A DNA stretch of 64,000 nucleotides, taken from contig NW_026731669.1 of the NCBI RefSeq assembly GCF_028476545.1, forward strand, positions 1,661,501 to 1,725,500. Reading direction: 5' to 3'. Source of the stretch: Physella acuta. Taxonomy: Eukaryota > Mollusca > Gastropoda > Physidae. Under the pieces are notes generated by a model. That model searched no databases and was not told the DNA's origin. It saw nothing but the letters and a program-made list of their open reading frames with translations. Positions 35,815-46,399 of this stretch are shown here, one piece after another (within the stretch, counting starts at the first letter, position 1; each line of letters opens with the position of its first letter). Made by a program: the position numbers and the translations under genes.

Positions 35815-37204
35815 TGTTCATGACATGTTTGCCTGTCGTCCCTACGGGGACATAGTCCGCTGACAAGAGCTTTCCAGACGTCTCTGTCCAGGGCTTCCTT
35901 CCTTATACGGAAACCGGCTCAGAAGGTTTACTTCCATTAGCCAGGCAGGCCTCAGTGTAGCAAACTCCGACCTTTAAAGAGTTTCCCACACCTTGGTCGC
36001 TACTTCCGTTGGCTCTCACCGGGCTTTCCTTCCCCACCCACCAGACGCGGGACGTCGTCCTACCGCCTGGTACCCAGCTTGATCGTGGGGGGCGTTCGTC
36101 CATTTTTTGAGCCTAGTCTTGCACCTCTCCTCCCCCACGCTATAATGTGGGGGACTTGGGAGTCCGACGTACCAGGCTCTTCGGACCCGTCCAGGGCTAG
36201 TCTCTCCAACTGTGGCACCCCGTAGTGTTTCAACAATTTCCACATTGACTGCCTATCCAGGCTATCAAAGGCCTTTCTCATAGTCTATGAAATTAATATA
36301 GAGAGATGAGTTCCACTCTTGGGTCTGTTCAATGATGATGCGCAGGGTAGCAATTTGGTCTATGCATGACCTTTCCTTCCAAAAGCCCGCCTGTTGATCA
36401 CGAGCTGGGGATCTATCGCTTCCCTCATTCTGTTTAATAATATTCTGTTGAAGACTTTGCCTGGTTGGACAAAAGTGTTATCCCTCTATAGTTAGAGCAT
36501 GCACAAAGATCGCCTACTTCCACTCCTCTGGTATTTGTTCATCTTCCCAGATTTTCTTGAAGAGTGTGTGGTGCTAGTTTCTATATCTGCTGTCAGTGCT
36601 TCTGCCAGTATACCATCTATTCCAGGAGCCTTCCAATTTTTCTGCTGCTTTATAGCTTTATGTATCTCTTCTTTTGAAGGTGGGTTGCAGTCTATAAGGA
36701 GATCACTTTCAGTGCACTATGGTGTTGGTCTATTTAGTAATCTTCAAAATGTTCTACCCATCTCTTCATCTGTCCTTCCGCATCAGGTATTGTCTTTCCA
36801 TCTTTGGTTTTCACTGGCGTCTCTGGCTTACTGTACTTACCAGATATCTTCTTAATTGTATTGTACACGTCCCTAATATTACCATGGTGCAGTGCCTTTA
36901 TATGCTTTTAGTTTTTTCCATGTTTCCTCTATCGTCTCTTCTTCTATTAGTTCTTGTAGTACCTGAAACCTATTGGACATATGAAGTTTAAATTCATTGA
37001 GTTTAGAGGGGTCCTTTAGCAGGCCTGTATTGTATCTGTATTTCCTTGTTTTCCAACATGTTTTTCTTCAGTTTGAGTTTTACTTTAGCTACAAGTAGGT
37101 AATGGTCTGAAGCAACATCAGCTCCACTCTTGACGCGTACATCCTGAAGTGATCTCCTGAACTTTTTTATGATACATATATGGTCTAAAACATGAAATTC
37201 CGTT
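35815..37204 (-). mobile_element. RTE-like LINE, 5'-truncated and internally disrupted
   Basis: Minus-strand pieces in order: endonuclease C-terminus (DHICIIKKFRRSLQDVRV, GADVASDHYLLVAKVKLKLK; ~37180-37060), linker (KISGKYSKPETPVKTKDGKT), RT start (PPSKEEIHKAIKQQKNWKAP GIDGI; ~36680-36600), RT core (EAIDPQL ... EKAFDSLDRQSMWKLLKHYG; ~36430-36205), then the C-terminal tail (ALDRDVWKALVSGLCP; ~35900-35830). Several stops and frameshifts break the frame, and the 5' part of the endonuclease is absent. Most of the RT after LLKHYGVPQ is replaced by a GC-rich segment at ~35900-36190 that is related to the repeat at 48285-48500. The motifs fit the RTE group, though a related clade is possible. Dead copy. 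Confidence 0.8.
35900..36190 (-). repeat. GC-rich dispersed repeat within the LINE
   Basis: Its reverse complement matches 48285-48500: GTACCAGGCGGTAGGACGA against GTACCAGACGGTAAGACGA, then GGGGAAGGAAAGCCCGGT against GGGGGAAGTAAAGCCTGGT, TAGCGACCAA against AAGCGACCAA, and GCCTGCCTGGCTAATGG against GCTTGCCTGGCAAATGG. A SINE or the 3' part of another retroelement is likely; its class is not known to me. Confidence 0.65.
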
Positions 37205-37560
37205 TACATAACTGAACCGTTCTCAAGTAATTGTATTTCCACAGAAACAAAATAACACTTCCAATAACCAGAAATTGTTTAAAAGTTGGCTAAAACCTGC
37301 GCATACAATCTAAAACTTGTATGTGAAAAAATTAATCTACCTAACTTTTTAAAAATTGTACTTAAGTTATAGGCTTTAAAGAGACCAGAAGTACAGTACA
37401 TACCACTTACCTGATGTCTCTCAAATGTTGACAGAAAACTGCAAACATTATGAAGTTTTGTCAACATAAATGAAATGGTACTCAAGTTATTGTGTTTACT
37501 GAAACACACCACACACACCACACCACCCACCACACCACAGACCCAAACACACCACACCCA
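37205..37560. repeat. Diverged family R relative and CA-rich tract
   Basis: Blocks such as CACTTCCAATAACCAGAAAT, AAAGTTGGCTAAAACC, TACTTAAGTTATAGGCTTTAAA and TACTCAAGTTATTGTGTTTAC resemble family R with many changes. Followed by an ACACACC-rich tract (37503-37560). Confidence 0.55.
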
Positions 37561-37619
37561 CCACTGCTCTAAACTCTGTAAACAAGAAAGTAAAAAGATA
37601 AGTGTCTGGTCATTCTGGA

Positions 37620-37625
37620 TTTATT
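37620..37625 (-). promoter_or_regulatory. Polyadenylation signal AATAAA for the zinc-finger gene
   Basis: AATAAA on the minus strand about 75 bases beyond the zinc-finger stop codon. Confidence 0.5.
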
Positions 37626-37700
37626 TCAGTAGAGGTTTTTAAATTATGTTCAATGAAATGTGAGGAATCTGTAATACATTTACTGCATAACATAAAAATT

Positions 37701-39312
37701 TTAAGGCTTCTCTCCCTGATGAATTCTAAGATGTGTATTCACATTACCAAAATATGTAAAACATTTACCACATTGGTCACACTTATACAGCTTCTCTCCT
37801 GTATGAATTAAATGGTGTTGCTTTAAGCTAAACGCATAGGTAAAACATTTGCCACATTGGTCACACTTGTACGGCTTCTCTCGTGTATGAATTATATGGT
37901 GTCGCTTTAAGCTACGGGATTGGGTAAAACATTTACCACATTGGTCACACTGGTACGGCTTCTCTCCTGTATGAATTAAATGGTGTTGCTTTAAGGTACA
38001 CAAATGAGTAAAACATTTACTACATTGGTCGCACTGGTACGGCTTCTCTCCTGTATGAATTAAATGGTGTTGCTTTAAGCCATACGGATGGGCAAAACAT
38101 TTACCACATTGGTCACACTTATACTGCTTCTCTCCTGTATGAATTGAATGGTGTTGCTTTAAGCTACACAAATGGTTAAAACATTTACCACATAGGTCAC
38201 ACTTGTGCGGCTTCTCTCCTGAGTCAACTCTTTGGTGAATCTTTAAGTTACTCAAACGGGTAAAACCTTTACAACATATGCTACATGTGTAAGGCTTCTC
38301 TTCTGTATGAATTATAATGTGCATTTGTATTTGATAAAGATTTCGAAAACATTTACCACATTGGTCACACTTGTAAAGCTTTTCTCCTGTATGAATTTTT
38401 AAGTGCCTATACATTTGAGTACGAGTTCTAAAACATTTCCAACATATGCCACATTTGTAAGGCTTTTCTCCTATATGAATTAAAAGGTGTACTTCTAAAT
38501 ATTGGAGACTTGTAAAATATTTACCACAATTGTCACACTTACAATGCTTTTTCCATTTATGAATTCCATGGTGCTGATGAAAATTAGATAACTGATTAGA
38601 ATGTTCACTAGTGTCAACTGTGAAATCTAGATTCTTATTGTCAAGGTTTTCCCCTTCATGTTTGTATTTCAAATGCAAATTATAATGAAAGAGTGTTGAA
38701 AAATCCAATTTGCAGTGCTGACATTGATAGATATCTGAAAATATTTTCATAATTATATATGACAAATTTTAGGGGAATAGACATGGTGTGGCCAAATTAT
38801 AGAGTGTATGACTGCTAACCAAAGTGTAAAGTGGGGTCGGTAGGATGTCCAGCTCGGATGGGTACCTAACTGACAGTAAGGAAAGTAAAAGTGAATGGGC
38901 ATATTGCTGACCACTGACCACTTTATTTTTTTTTGCACAAACAGGTAAACTCAACTTCATCTGCCCCATGGATCGCCAGCTCAAAAAGGTTTACTTTTTA
39001 AATTTAATGTTTAAAAACTGTATCAAGCAGAGCTAATTAACAGTATACAGGCAGAGAATGATATTTATTAGACATTTGCTTCACTATTATTTTGTATTGA
39101 CTGAATAAGTCTAGCATGAATTGTTAAAGTTATTGTCATGAGGTAGAATAGATTTTTAAAGATATTAGTATTGTTAGATATCAGACATGTATGTACTGAA
39201 AAAAAAGTCAATAAAAATAAATGAGTAAAATTTATTTACCGCAGTCATTCACAACACCAATCCTCTGTACCTGAATACCCAGGTCTCTGTTATAGTTGTC
39301 ACCATGGTACAT
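37701..39312 (-). CDS. C2H2 zinc-finger protein, 11 fingers, 2 coding exons seen
   Basis: The main exon (38734-37701) encodes 11 tandem C2H2 fingers joined by TGEKPY-type linkers, ending EKP-stop. A short upstream exon (39312-39240, MYHGDNYNRDLGIQVQRIGV ...) joins in phase (TGCG|GTAAAT to TTTTCAG|ATATC), giving about 368 residues. The upstream exon starts exactly at an AG acceptor, so a further 5' exon may exist and the ATG at 39312 is provisional. Finger 1 has H-X4-H spacing. Finger 5 (CSICCKGFTRLSNLKIHQRVD) has Asp in place of the last His, so its zinc site is likely lost. Most fingers read CDQCGKCF, with an extra Cys, and share LKQHHLIH helices, a sign of recent internal duplication. The family binds DNA in the nucleus; targets cannot be predicted here. 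A SINE lies in the intron. Confidence 0.88.
38783..38988 (+). mobile_element. tRNA-derived SINE in the zinc-finger intron
   Basis: Head GGTGTGGCCAAATTATAGAG resembles a tRNA A box. The body GACAGTAAGGAAAGTAAA and the tail CATCTGCCCCATGGATCGCC correspond to the body and tail of the SINE at 30767-31200 (CATTAGGGAAAATAAA; CACCTGCCCCATC). Opposite in orientation to the zinc-finger gene. Confidence 0.6.
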
Positions 39313-41095
39313 CTGAAAATTTCAGAATACTAAACTATACTAGTTAACTGTAACAAAAACATTCATTATAACAGATGGTGTGGTGTGGCACTGCTAACCA
39401 AATCACTGTATTTTATTATACATGAATGGTCAATTTTTTTAAATTGCAACTATAGACACAAGTCTAAAAGCTAATAAACCTCTGGAAACATAATATACCA
39501 CATTGTGTCATAAACACTTGAATGCTTATAAGTGGCAAAACAGGAAGAATAAACCAGGAGTGATCTCCCCTAAACTTTCTCGAATATTCTAATATAAAAT
39601 TAAGAGGGATGGCAACTCAGGACTCATAAACAGCTTAAAGCAAAAACAGATGCTGAATCCTATTGGTTATATAAGCATGTAAAAGTGTCCTCTAATAAGT
39701 TATAATCAATTAAACAATGAGCCATGACACTTGCAGAATTATAGACACTCAGCTGTCTTTATCTGTTAATGCATGTAATTGCAAAACTTTGAAACTGGAT
39801 GAACACAGGGGCATCTGTGAGAATTTAAGTTCATAATCAGTCATAATGGTAGTCATTATATAAGTAACCATTGGTCAAGTACTTTACTAGTCTGGACTGT
39901 GTTGTCTACAGGTAGAATTTTGACTTAAAAAAAATACAACTTTAAGGCAAGATTTTGATAATAGTGCAGTCATGTAGGCCCTAGGTCATATTATATATAA
40001 AATAAATAATATATATATATATATATGATATATAAATAGACTCAAGCAGTTTACTGCTAAGATATTATTAGTCTAGATCTAGTCTAGATTTCTAGAATCT
40101 AGATCTAGAGTCTAGATTTTAAATTTTAAGTAATCAATGGACACCAGTGAGTTGACAAAGATCCTTCCGTAATGTTGTTGACATGGAATAAAAATGTGCT
40201 TTTTTAGATTTAGGACCGTAAAAATAATAAAAGATAAAATTTTATTAAAAACATAAGCCTAAAATTAATTCAGAAATTTAATATTTTTAGAATCAATGCT
40301 ATATACAAGTTGCAGATCCAGAGAACTTGAAAATAATTTGTTGAGTTTGAGGCTACATTTCTATTTATTTTCATCAAGCTTAAGTTATAACCCGATGTTT
40401 TACTTTCGTAAGACAAACATTGATTGGCTGTACAGGAACTCAGTGATCGATTTCCGACAGCCCCACTTTATAGTTTTTTTGTTTACAAAACTTTGCAGAT
40501 CAAGTTTTTAAATAACAATGCAAATTTAAACACCATGACCTAGTTTTTCTATTTTTAGCCTACAATGTGTAGAATAAAATTTATGGCGGCCGAATAACAG
40601 GATGCCATTGTTTAATGTTTATGTATGTTGCCATAACACATGAAGAAAACCAAATTGTTTTTGCTTTTTTTTTATGGTTATAAAATCCAGGCAGGATTTT
40701 ATAACCATATTAATTGTAACTACGCCGTGCATGATTTTAAAATTAATTTATGGACCTCTCAAATCAAATAGAATCTACCTTTGAGACTTTTCTCGCTGGT
40801 GTCCATTCGGCTGCAGAAAAAATGCACGGGAGAGGTAACTGATGAATATATTTGTTTAAATAAGTAGCTGTATATTTAAGTTAAATTGTACAAAATATAA
40901 CAGATAATCGATTTAAAATAACAATCAGTGACCAAAACAATTTAAAATATCATAAACTAACTTAAAACAAGGTGTTTGAGTTTGAGATAAATGTTAGTAG
41001 ATCCAAACAGCGGCCATCTTGCTAATTAAAATTTGGAGTAGTTTCCCTTGATAAAAATGTCTATTCTTAGATCTATATTGTGCTGACTTTGTCGT
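39313..41095. other. No gene; small repeats and hairpin
   Basis: A family R end fragment at about 39545-39640 (GGAGTGATCTCCCCTAAACT), a short (TA)n at 40008-40026, a cluster of CTAGAT motifs at 40064-40130 and a perfect hairpin at 40674-40708. Upstream of the zinc-finger gene, so a promoter and 5' exon may lie here, but none can be shown. Confidence 0.55.
40674..40708. other. Perfect 15-bp hairpin
   Basis: ATGGTTATAAAATCC, a 5-base loop AGGCA, then GGATTTTATAACCAT. There is no T-run terminator context and no coding gene next to it; its role is unknown. Confidence 0.85.
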
Positions 41096-41099
41096 TTAA

Positions 41100-42003
41100 G
41101 GGGATATGCTATGTATTTTTCTATTTTCTACAGTTTAAGATCTAAAGCCTTTTGAGTACTTTTATCATATTTGGCATATAAAAGTAAGTATTAAACAGCA
41201 AAAAAAAGGGTCAAAAACAATTTTGGTTGTCATGGAAACCCAAAAAACCTCCGCCATTTTGAATGTTTCGGTACTCTTAAAAATACTAAGGCTTTTTTAT
41301 TTATGCACCTATAGCAATCAAATTTAAACTGCTTATATTTCAGTATATATTAAAACTTTTGTCACGACAACTTTTTGAAATAATTACTAGATCTAGTAAG
41401 AAATTTTCAAGGTCTAAAATATTGTACCCTTTTTAGTATTCAAAAGTTTCAAAATTTGCATATTAATTACCAAATACTTTTTTTCTATTAAAGCAATCAC
41501 AATTCCCTCGTGACAAAAGTTGTATTTTTGCATGAAGAACAATTACTGAAAATATGGTTGGCATTGTTTAATAAATAAAAAAGTAGTCGGCTTTTTAGTG
41601 TTAAAAACATGCGAACTGAGAAAAACAGCCAAAAGTAACGAAAACTAGGTCAGGAAAGTACCATATCTGTGTAAACTGCAAAGCCTATTGTAAGTTTTGG
41701 GTGTTTCCGAGATGTAGGAAATTAATTTTATTAGATACTTAAGAAATCCAGCTTTCCAATGATGTCAAATACAATTTAATGACGGATATAAAACTTTTCA
41801 TAGAGAGCTTTTAAGATTGGGAAAAATTAATTATTTTTTAATTAATAGGGTCATAAAAATCGTAATTCAAACACATAAAATATTTTTTTCTCTTTAAATT
41901 TATTATTTTCTTTATACAAAAATGGACAAAGTATCCAAAAGTGTAAGAAACCGATCATGACTAAAAACAAGAAATTTTGTGATTTTTTTCCGCGCATATT
42001 CCC
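41100..42003 (+). mobile_element. TTAA-flanked MITE, full copy
   Basis: 904 bp bounded by TTAA on both sides (41096-41099, 42004-42007), with inverted ends GGGGATATGC and GCGCATATTCCC. No open frame. A second copy in reverse orientation is at 25760-27066. TTAA duplications suggest piggyBac-type mobilisation, by inference. Confidence 0.75.
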
Positions 42004-42261
42004 TTAATACACATAGCTGTCTTGTTTAATATAATTAGGACAGATGGCCGTCTTCTTATCTTTAATTTCAATTGAAATGAATGCTATGTAGGAAGCAAAC
42101 AAAGCACACACAAAAAACCCCAGACAAAATGAACAACTAGGCTTAAATGGATCGGCCATAAATGATGTCATACTTTTCCAGATGAAATCCCTCTCCCCAA
42201 TCGTTACTAAAAGCAAGATGATGATATATGTTGTTTGATATATATATCATATCGCAGTTCT

Positions 42262-42892
42262 ATTATACCCCAAAGTATATATTTCTATATAAATTATATA
42301 AATTTAATTTCGTTCGGGGGGGGGGGGGGGGGGGGCGGGTGGTTAATTTTTTTTCGAAGAGATGCCATGAAGAAACTCTGCTTGAGTACCGTTACAGCTA
42401 GGTTGATGAAATTTCATATATAAGTATTGTATCAAAATCGTAGATCCGTATCAACTTTTGAGCGATTTTCGATAACCAGAAGTGGAACTTTTTCAACTTT
42501 CAATTTTTCAAATGATTATAACTTGAGAACTATTTCAGATAAATAAATAAATTCCGCATGTAAGTAAACGATAAAATTCTCTGCCTTCTGTCAAATTTTA
42601 AGTAATTTCCGTTGACCGGAAGTAGTAATTTACGCTGTTCCAGATTTTACAAAAAAAAAAGAAAAACGCATGTGAATTTATAAAGTAGGCTACTAATAAT
42701 AATCCGCACTATGATGCACATTTTATTTGGCGTTCACAGGTGTGCAATTCTTTTTTCTACGAGATTTTATTCTATTTTAAGCTTAAGTATTTAAAATGGA
42801 TTAAAATTCATGTCTATATCCCGAGTTCCCATCCCCTGTTTTTTTTATAAAAGAATATTCGAGAAACTTTAGGGGAGATCACTCCCGATTTA
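42262..42892 (+). mobile_element. Family R copy 2, with family 2 MITE remnant at its left
   Basis: 42262-42380 is a left-truncated, inverted family 2 MITE (ends GCCATGAAGAAACTCTG) with a run of ~20 G. 42381-42892 is family R from CTTGAGTACCGTTACAGC to GGGGAGATCACTCCCG. No coding. Confidence 0.7.
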
Positions 42893-43283
42893 TTAGTTTT
42901 TAGTAGCTGAACGTAATTTTTTAAGAAAAGACATTGTTACCCAGCTTGGCACTATTGTATTAAAAGCAACTTAAAAACTCTTTCTGTAAGGTTTGACGCG
43001 TACAATGGTGCTGATACGGTAGCATCTCTTTTGGAATTGTTTTTATTCAAGTATTCTATAACGTTTGCAACAAAATGTACGGCTCTGAATGTACTAAAAA
43101 GAAAGACAACAATGACATTGTTTGTAAGCGAATTATTTTCATTGTTATTTCCCTTTGATCATTAAAACGTTGTCAATTCAAAGTAAATTTACTTGCGTAA
43201 ATTAAAGGCCAAAGGCAATAATACAAAAAGAACAAAAATAAACAAAACATAACACATTACATATTGCAAAAGGCTCACACAAA
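42893..43283. other. No gene seen
   Basis: AT-rich spacer; nothing recognised. Confidence 0.55.
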
Positions 43284-43505
43284 TGTTATGCGCCAAGCGC
43301 TTGAGTGAAACCCCCAGGGAAAGCGGAAGAGAGGGCGCCCAAGACAGACCTGGAGGCGGAGTCTTCTTGAAGAACTGAAGCCAACAGGGATGTCCTGGGA
43401 GATGTCAAAATTAATAGCCGAGGATAGGAAGAAATGGAAGGAAATGGTGGAGGCCCTATGCTCCATAAGGAGCAAAGAGGACTAAGTCAAGTAAGTCAAA
43501 GTCAC
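43284..43505 (+). mobile_element. 3' end of an RTE-like LINE
   Basis: Encodes the C-terminal tail of an RTE-type polyprotein: GKRKRGRPRQTWRRSLLEEL, then SWEMSKLIAEDRKKWKEMVE ALC. A TAAGTCAAG short-period repeat follows the stop, as is usual at RTE 3' ends. Strongly 5'-truncated, no RT. Confidence 0.75.
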
Positions 43506-45139
43506 ACAGGTTAAGAAGAAGTCATATAATGTAACCCATTTTATACAATGCACTAATGTCCCCATATCACGATGGAGGTTAATTTCTTCCATTGTTGAGT
43601 ATAAAGAGATTTAACACGGTTTTTAAATGTACTCTGTTATATTCTTCTGTCAGCAAAAAAAAAACTCAAACTGATAGGACATTTGACATTTACAACCTGC
43701 ACCTAATGTATAAACATTGCTTTAAGACTTAGCGTAAAACAATGTCAAGTCAAGTAGGCCTACCTGTCTTTAGCAATGATTAGCTACGACTGGTCCTCTC
43801 ATTGTTGATTACACCGTTATGACTGGCTAAAGGCTTAGACAAGCTATGACCTGGTATACTACATGTTACATTGTGTCACAACAGTGAAGATAATTCTGAT
43901 AATGTCTGCATTTTAAGTACGGTATAGTCGAGGAGAAGAAAGTCTGGTGGATGATAGTGGATGGTACAGCTAGAGCAGCAAGCATGGGTAGAGTTGTAGT
44001 TAATGGATAATATACAGTAGTTTATTCAGGATTAGATAATTTTAACGTAGATGGCTTTATCTTGCAAATACAAATGTTTACAATAACATAACCATACAAT
44101 TGTAGTTTAATGAATTATATTTTGCTCTTTTAAATTTAAATCTGTGAAGTATAAAGAGCTTCTGTCTACCTAGCAACACACAGAATGACTGTGTAGGAGA
44201 AATGTAGATTCAACAACATAAAACCTTCTTTAATATATATTTTACTGTTTTATATGGTGCTCATTATCGCGTGATCATCTTTAATATGTTGTCACGTATT
44301 GAAAGTAGAAAAATGCTACCAAAAACAGTTATGCTATTACAAAAGAAATATACTATTTTTGCTTCCAGTTATACGAAATTTATTATCGGTTGGAACATGT
44401 TTTTAAAAAAAAGAAAGATAATCAAGAAAATCTATAGTTGTAAAACATTTTCATTGTTGCTTCCCTTTGACCGTAAACGTTTTTCTATTCAGTTGGTCGT
44501 TGGTCCTTATAAAATAAAGAACTTGCACTTGTCAGACAAAATGTCGGGTATATTTATCAGTGCAACTTGTAATTACTTTGATCAATATTAGATGCATTAA
44601 AATAGCTCTAAAATATACTTAAAAAATAAACCGTGCCAGCATAATCTTTAAGATTTTTGCGAGCTCATTTTGAATCGTTGGTTATGTGCATTAACCATGG
44701 TTTTAAATTTTACAAATATTTAACAACTTTTGCCATAAAAGCGAAAAAAGTAACGGTATCTTTAAAATGTGAAGGTCAATCTAGATAATCTAGCAGATTA
44801 AATAGATTTAATATATTTCTTTGAACATGACATACAAATCAATTTTGTGGTCACAACCGGGTATATATTTCCCGAATTACTCAGGTACCCATCAGAGCTG
44901 GATGAACTTAGGAATGAGAGACTTACATTTCAACATGCGAGTGCTCTATCACCAGATGGTGAAAGTATTTAGATGAAATAAGAATAAAGAAAATGTTTAA
45001 ACAAGAGTCAGTCTATCAGAGCGACAAATTCCGATCTCACTAAACATTTCTATTGGAGTAGGACAACACAAGATGTAGATTTTAACGGTTGTGTCTGGTA
45101 TCAGTTTAGTTTATTTAAACTTCAATTGATAGAAATTTG
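43506..45139. other. No gene supported
   Basis: AT-rich. An open frame of 106 codons at 44271-44591 on the plus strand shows no domain, signal peptide or splice context and is probably chance. Nothing else seen. Confidence 0.5.
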
Positions 45140-45440
45140 TTAGAGATAATATTTACAACATTAAACATGAAATGTGCCGAAAATACATTATGGTAGTTGC
45201 AAGTTTTGACGGTTAAAAGGTTTAAATCAATCAAAACATTTGTTTTAATCATTTAAATGTAATAAAATGTTTACAAGACATGCTAGTCTTAACTCAAACA
45301 TTTTTATGACGGGAATCGTTCCGCAATTGTGTTTGTTTACATTGTGTAGACAAGGGGAGAGAACTAACAGTTACATCAGTACAAATACTCCCCACTGTAA
45401 TTTCCTTTAGAGTTTGATCCACTGTGGGGATGGGGATACA
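45140..45440 (-). pseudogene. Relic of the 3' end of the trypsin-like gene
   Basis: Matches 54160-54440 in the same orientation: GTTTAAATCAATCAAAACATT / GGTTCAAATCAATCAAAACATT in the 3' flank, then GTGTAGACAAGGGGAGAGAA and GAGTTTGATCCACTGTGGGG at the end of the coding region. On the minus strand it reads PHSGSNSKGNYSGEYLY-stop, against PHSGSNSEGNYSGEHVC-stop in the gene. Upstream of these ~20 codons nothing of the peptidase remains, so it is a truncated tandem paralog. Confidence 0.8.
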
Positions 45441-45887
45441 GCGTCATAATGAAATAATAGTAAAAACATCATTGTTATGATGTGTGTTTTATCAGGTATT
45501 TTGGTGCGAATGAATATTGTTGCGAGAAATATGACGAATTCATGTTAGGAACGGGTTGTTATGGTATGCAAGCTAGGTAGTTCGGACTAGGGAGAGACAC
45601 TTCGTGTAATGTCGATATCAAGGATAGTTTTATGTTTATTTATACGAGAATAGCAGTTGAATAATTATTGACCAAGAAAATAATAGGCTATGTGTAAAGT
45701 GATTATCGCCTGTATCGTGGTGATGGGAATGCAGATGGTAGTGGTACGCTTTAAATGGTAGTAGATCTCGTGATCAAACACGACACTCTCACAGCAGCCC
45801 TAACAGTCATGTATAAATTTGTCATCTAGTCCATATGGTCTTTGTGCTAAATTTCTCTTTTGCACATTTTTAGTTGTGTTTTTTTCT
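45441..45887. other. No gene seen
   Basis: Unremarkable sequence between the relic and the 16-bp satellite; nothing recognised. Confidence 0.55.
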
Positions 45888-46392
45888 GGTTGCGCATTTT
45901 TCTGTTTGCGCTTTTTTCTGTTTGCGCTTTTTTCCGTTTGCGCTTTTTTCTGTTTGCGCTTTTTTCTGTTTTCGCTTTTTTCTGTTTGCGATTTTTTCAG
46001 TTTGCGCTTTTTTCCGTTTGCGTTTTTTTCCGTTTGCGCTTTTTTCTGTGTGCGCTTTTCTCTATTTGCGCTTTTTTTCTGTTTGCGCTTTTTGTTTTGC
46101 GCTTTTTTCCGATGGGCTTTTTTTCCGTTTGCGTTTTTTTCCGTTTGCGCTTTTTTCTGTGTGCGCTTTTCTCTGTTTGCGCTTTTTTCCGTTTGCGCTT
46201 TTTTATGTTTGCGTTTTTTCTGTTTGCGCTTTTTTTTATGTATGCGCCTTTTTCTTTTTGCGCTTTTTTCTGTTTGCGCTTTTTTCTGTGTGGCTTGTTT
46301 TCCGTTGCGCTTTTTTCCATATGCGCTTTTTTCCGTTGCGCTTTTTGTTTTGAGCTTTTTTCCGATGGGCTTTTTTCCTTTGCGCTTCTTTC
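45888..46392. repeat. 16-bp T-rich satellite, ~30 copies
   Basis: Unit TTTGCGCTTTTTTCTG with C/T and length variants. Long open frames run through it on both strands (FFSVCAFFCLRF on plus; lysine-rich KKRKQKKAQTEKSA on minus); these are artefacts of a low-complexity repeat. It directly abuts the RNase H of a Gypsy-type element. Confidence 0.93.
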
Positions 46393-46399
46393 TGGAAAC

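Noticed and set aside
44271-44591. 106-codon plus-strand frame
   Set aside because: AT-rich, no domain, no signal peptide, no splice partner; chance length in this composition.
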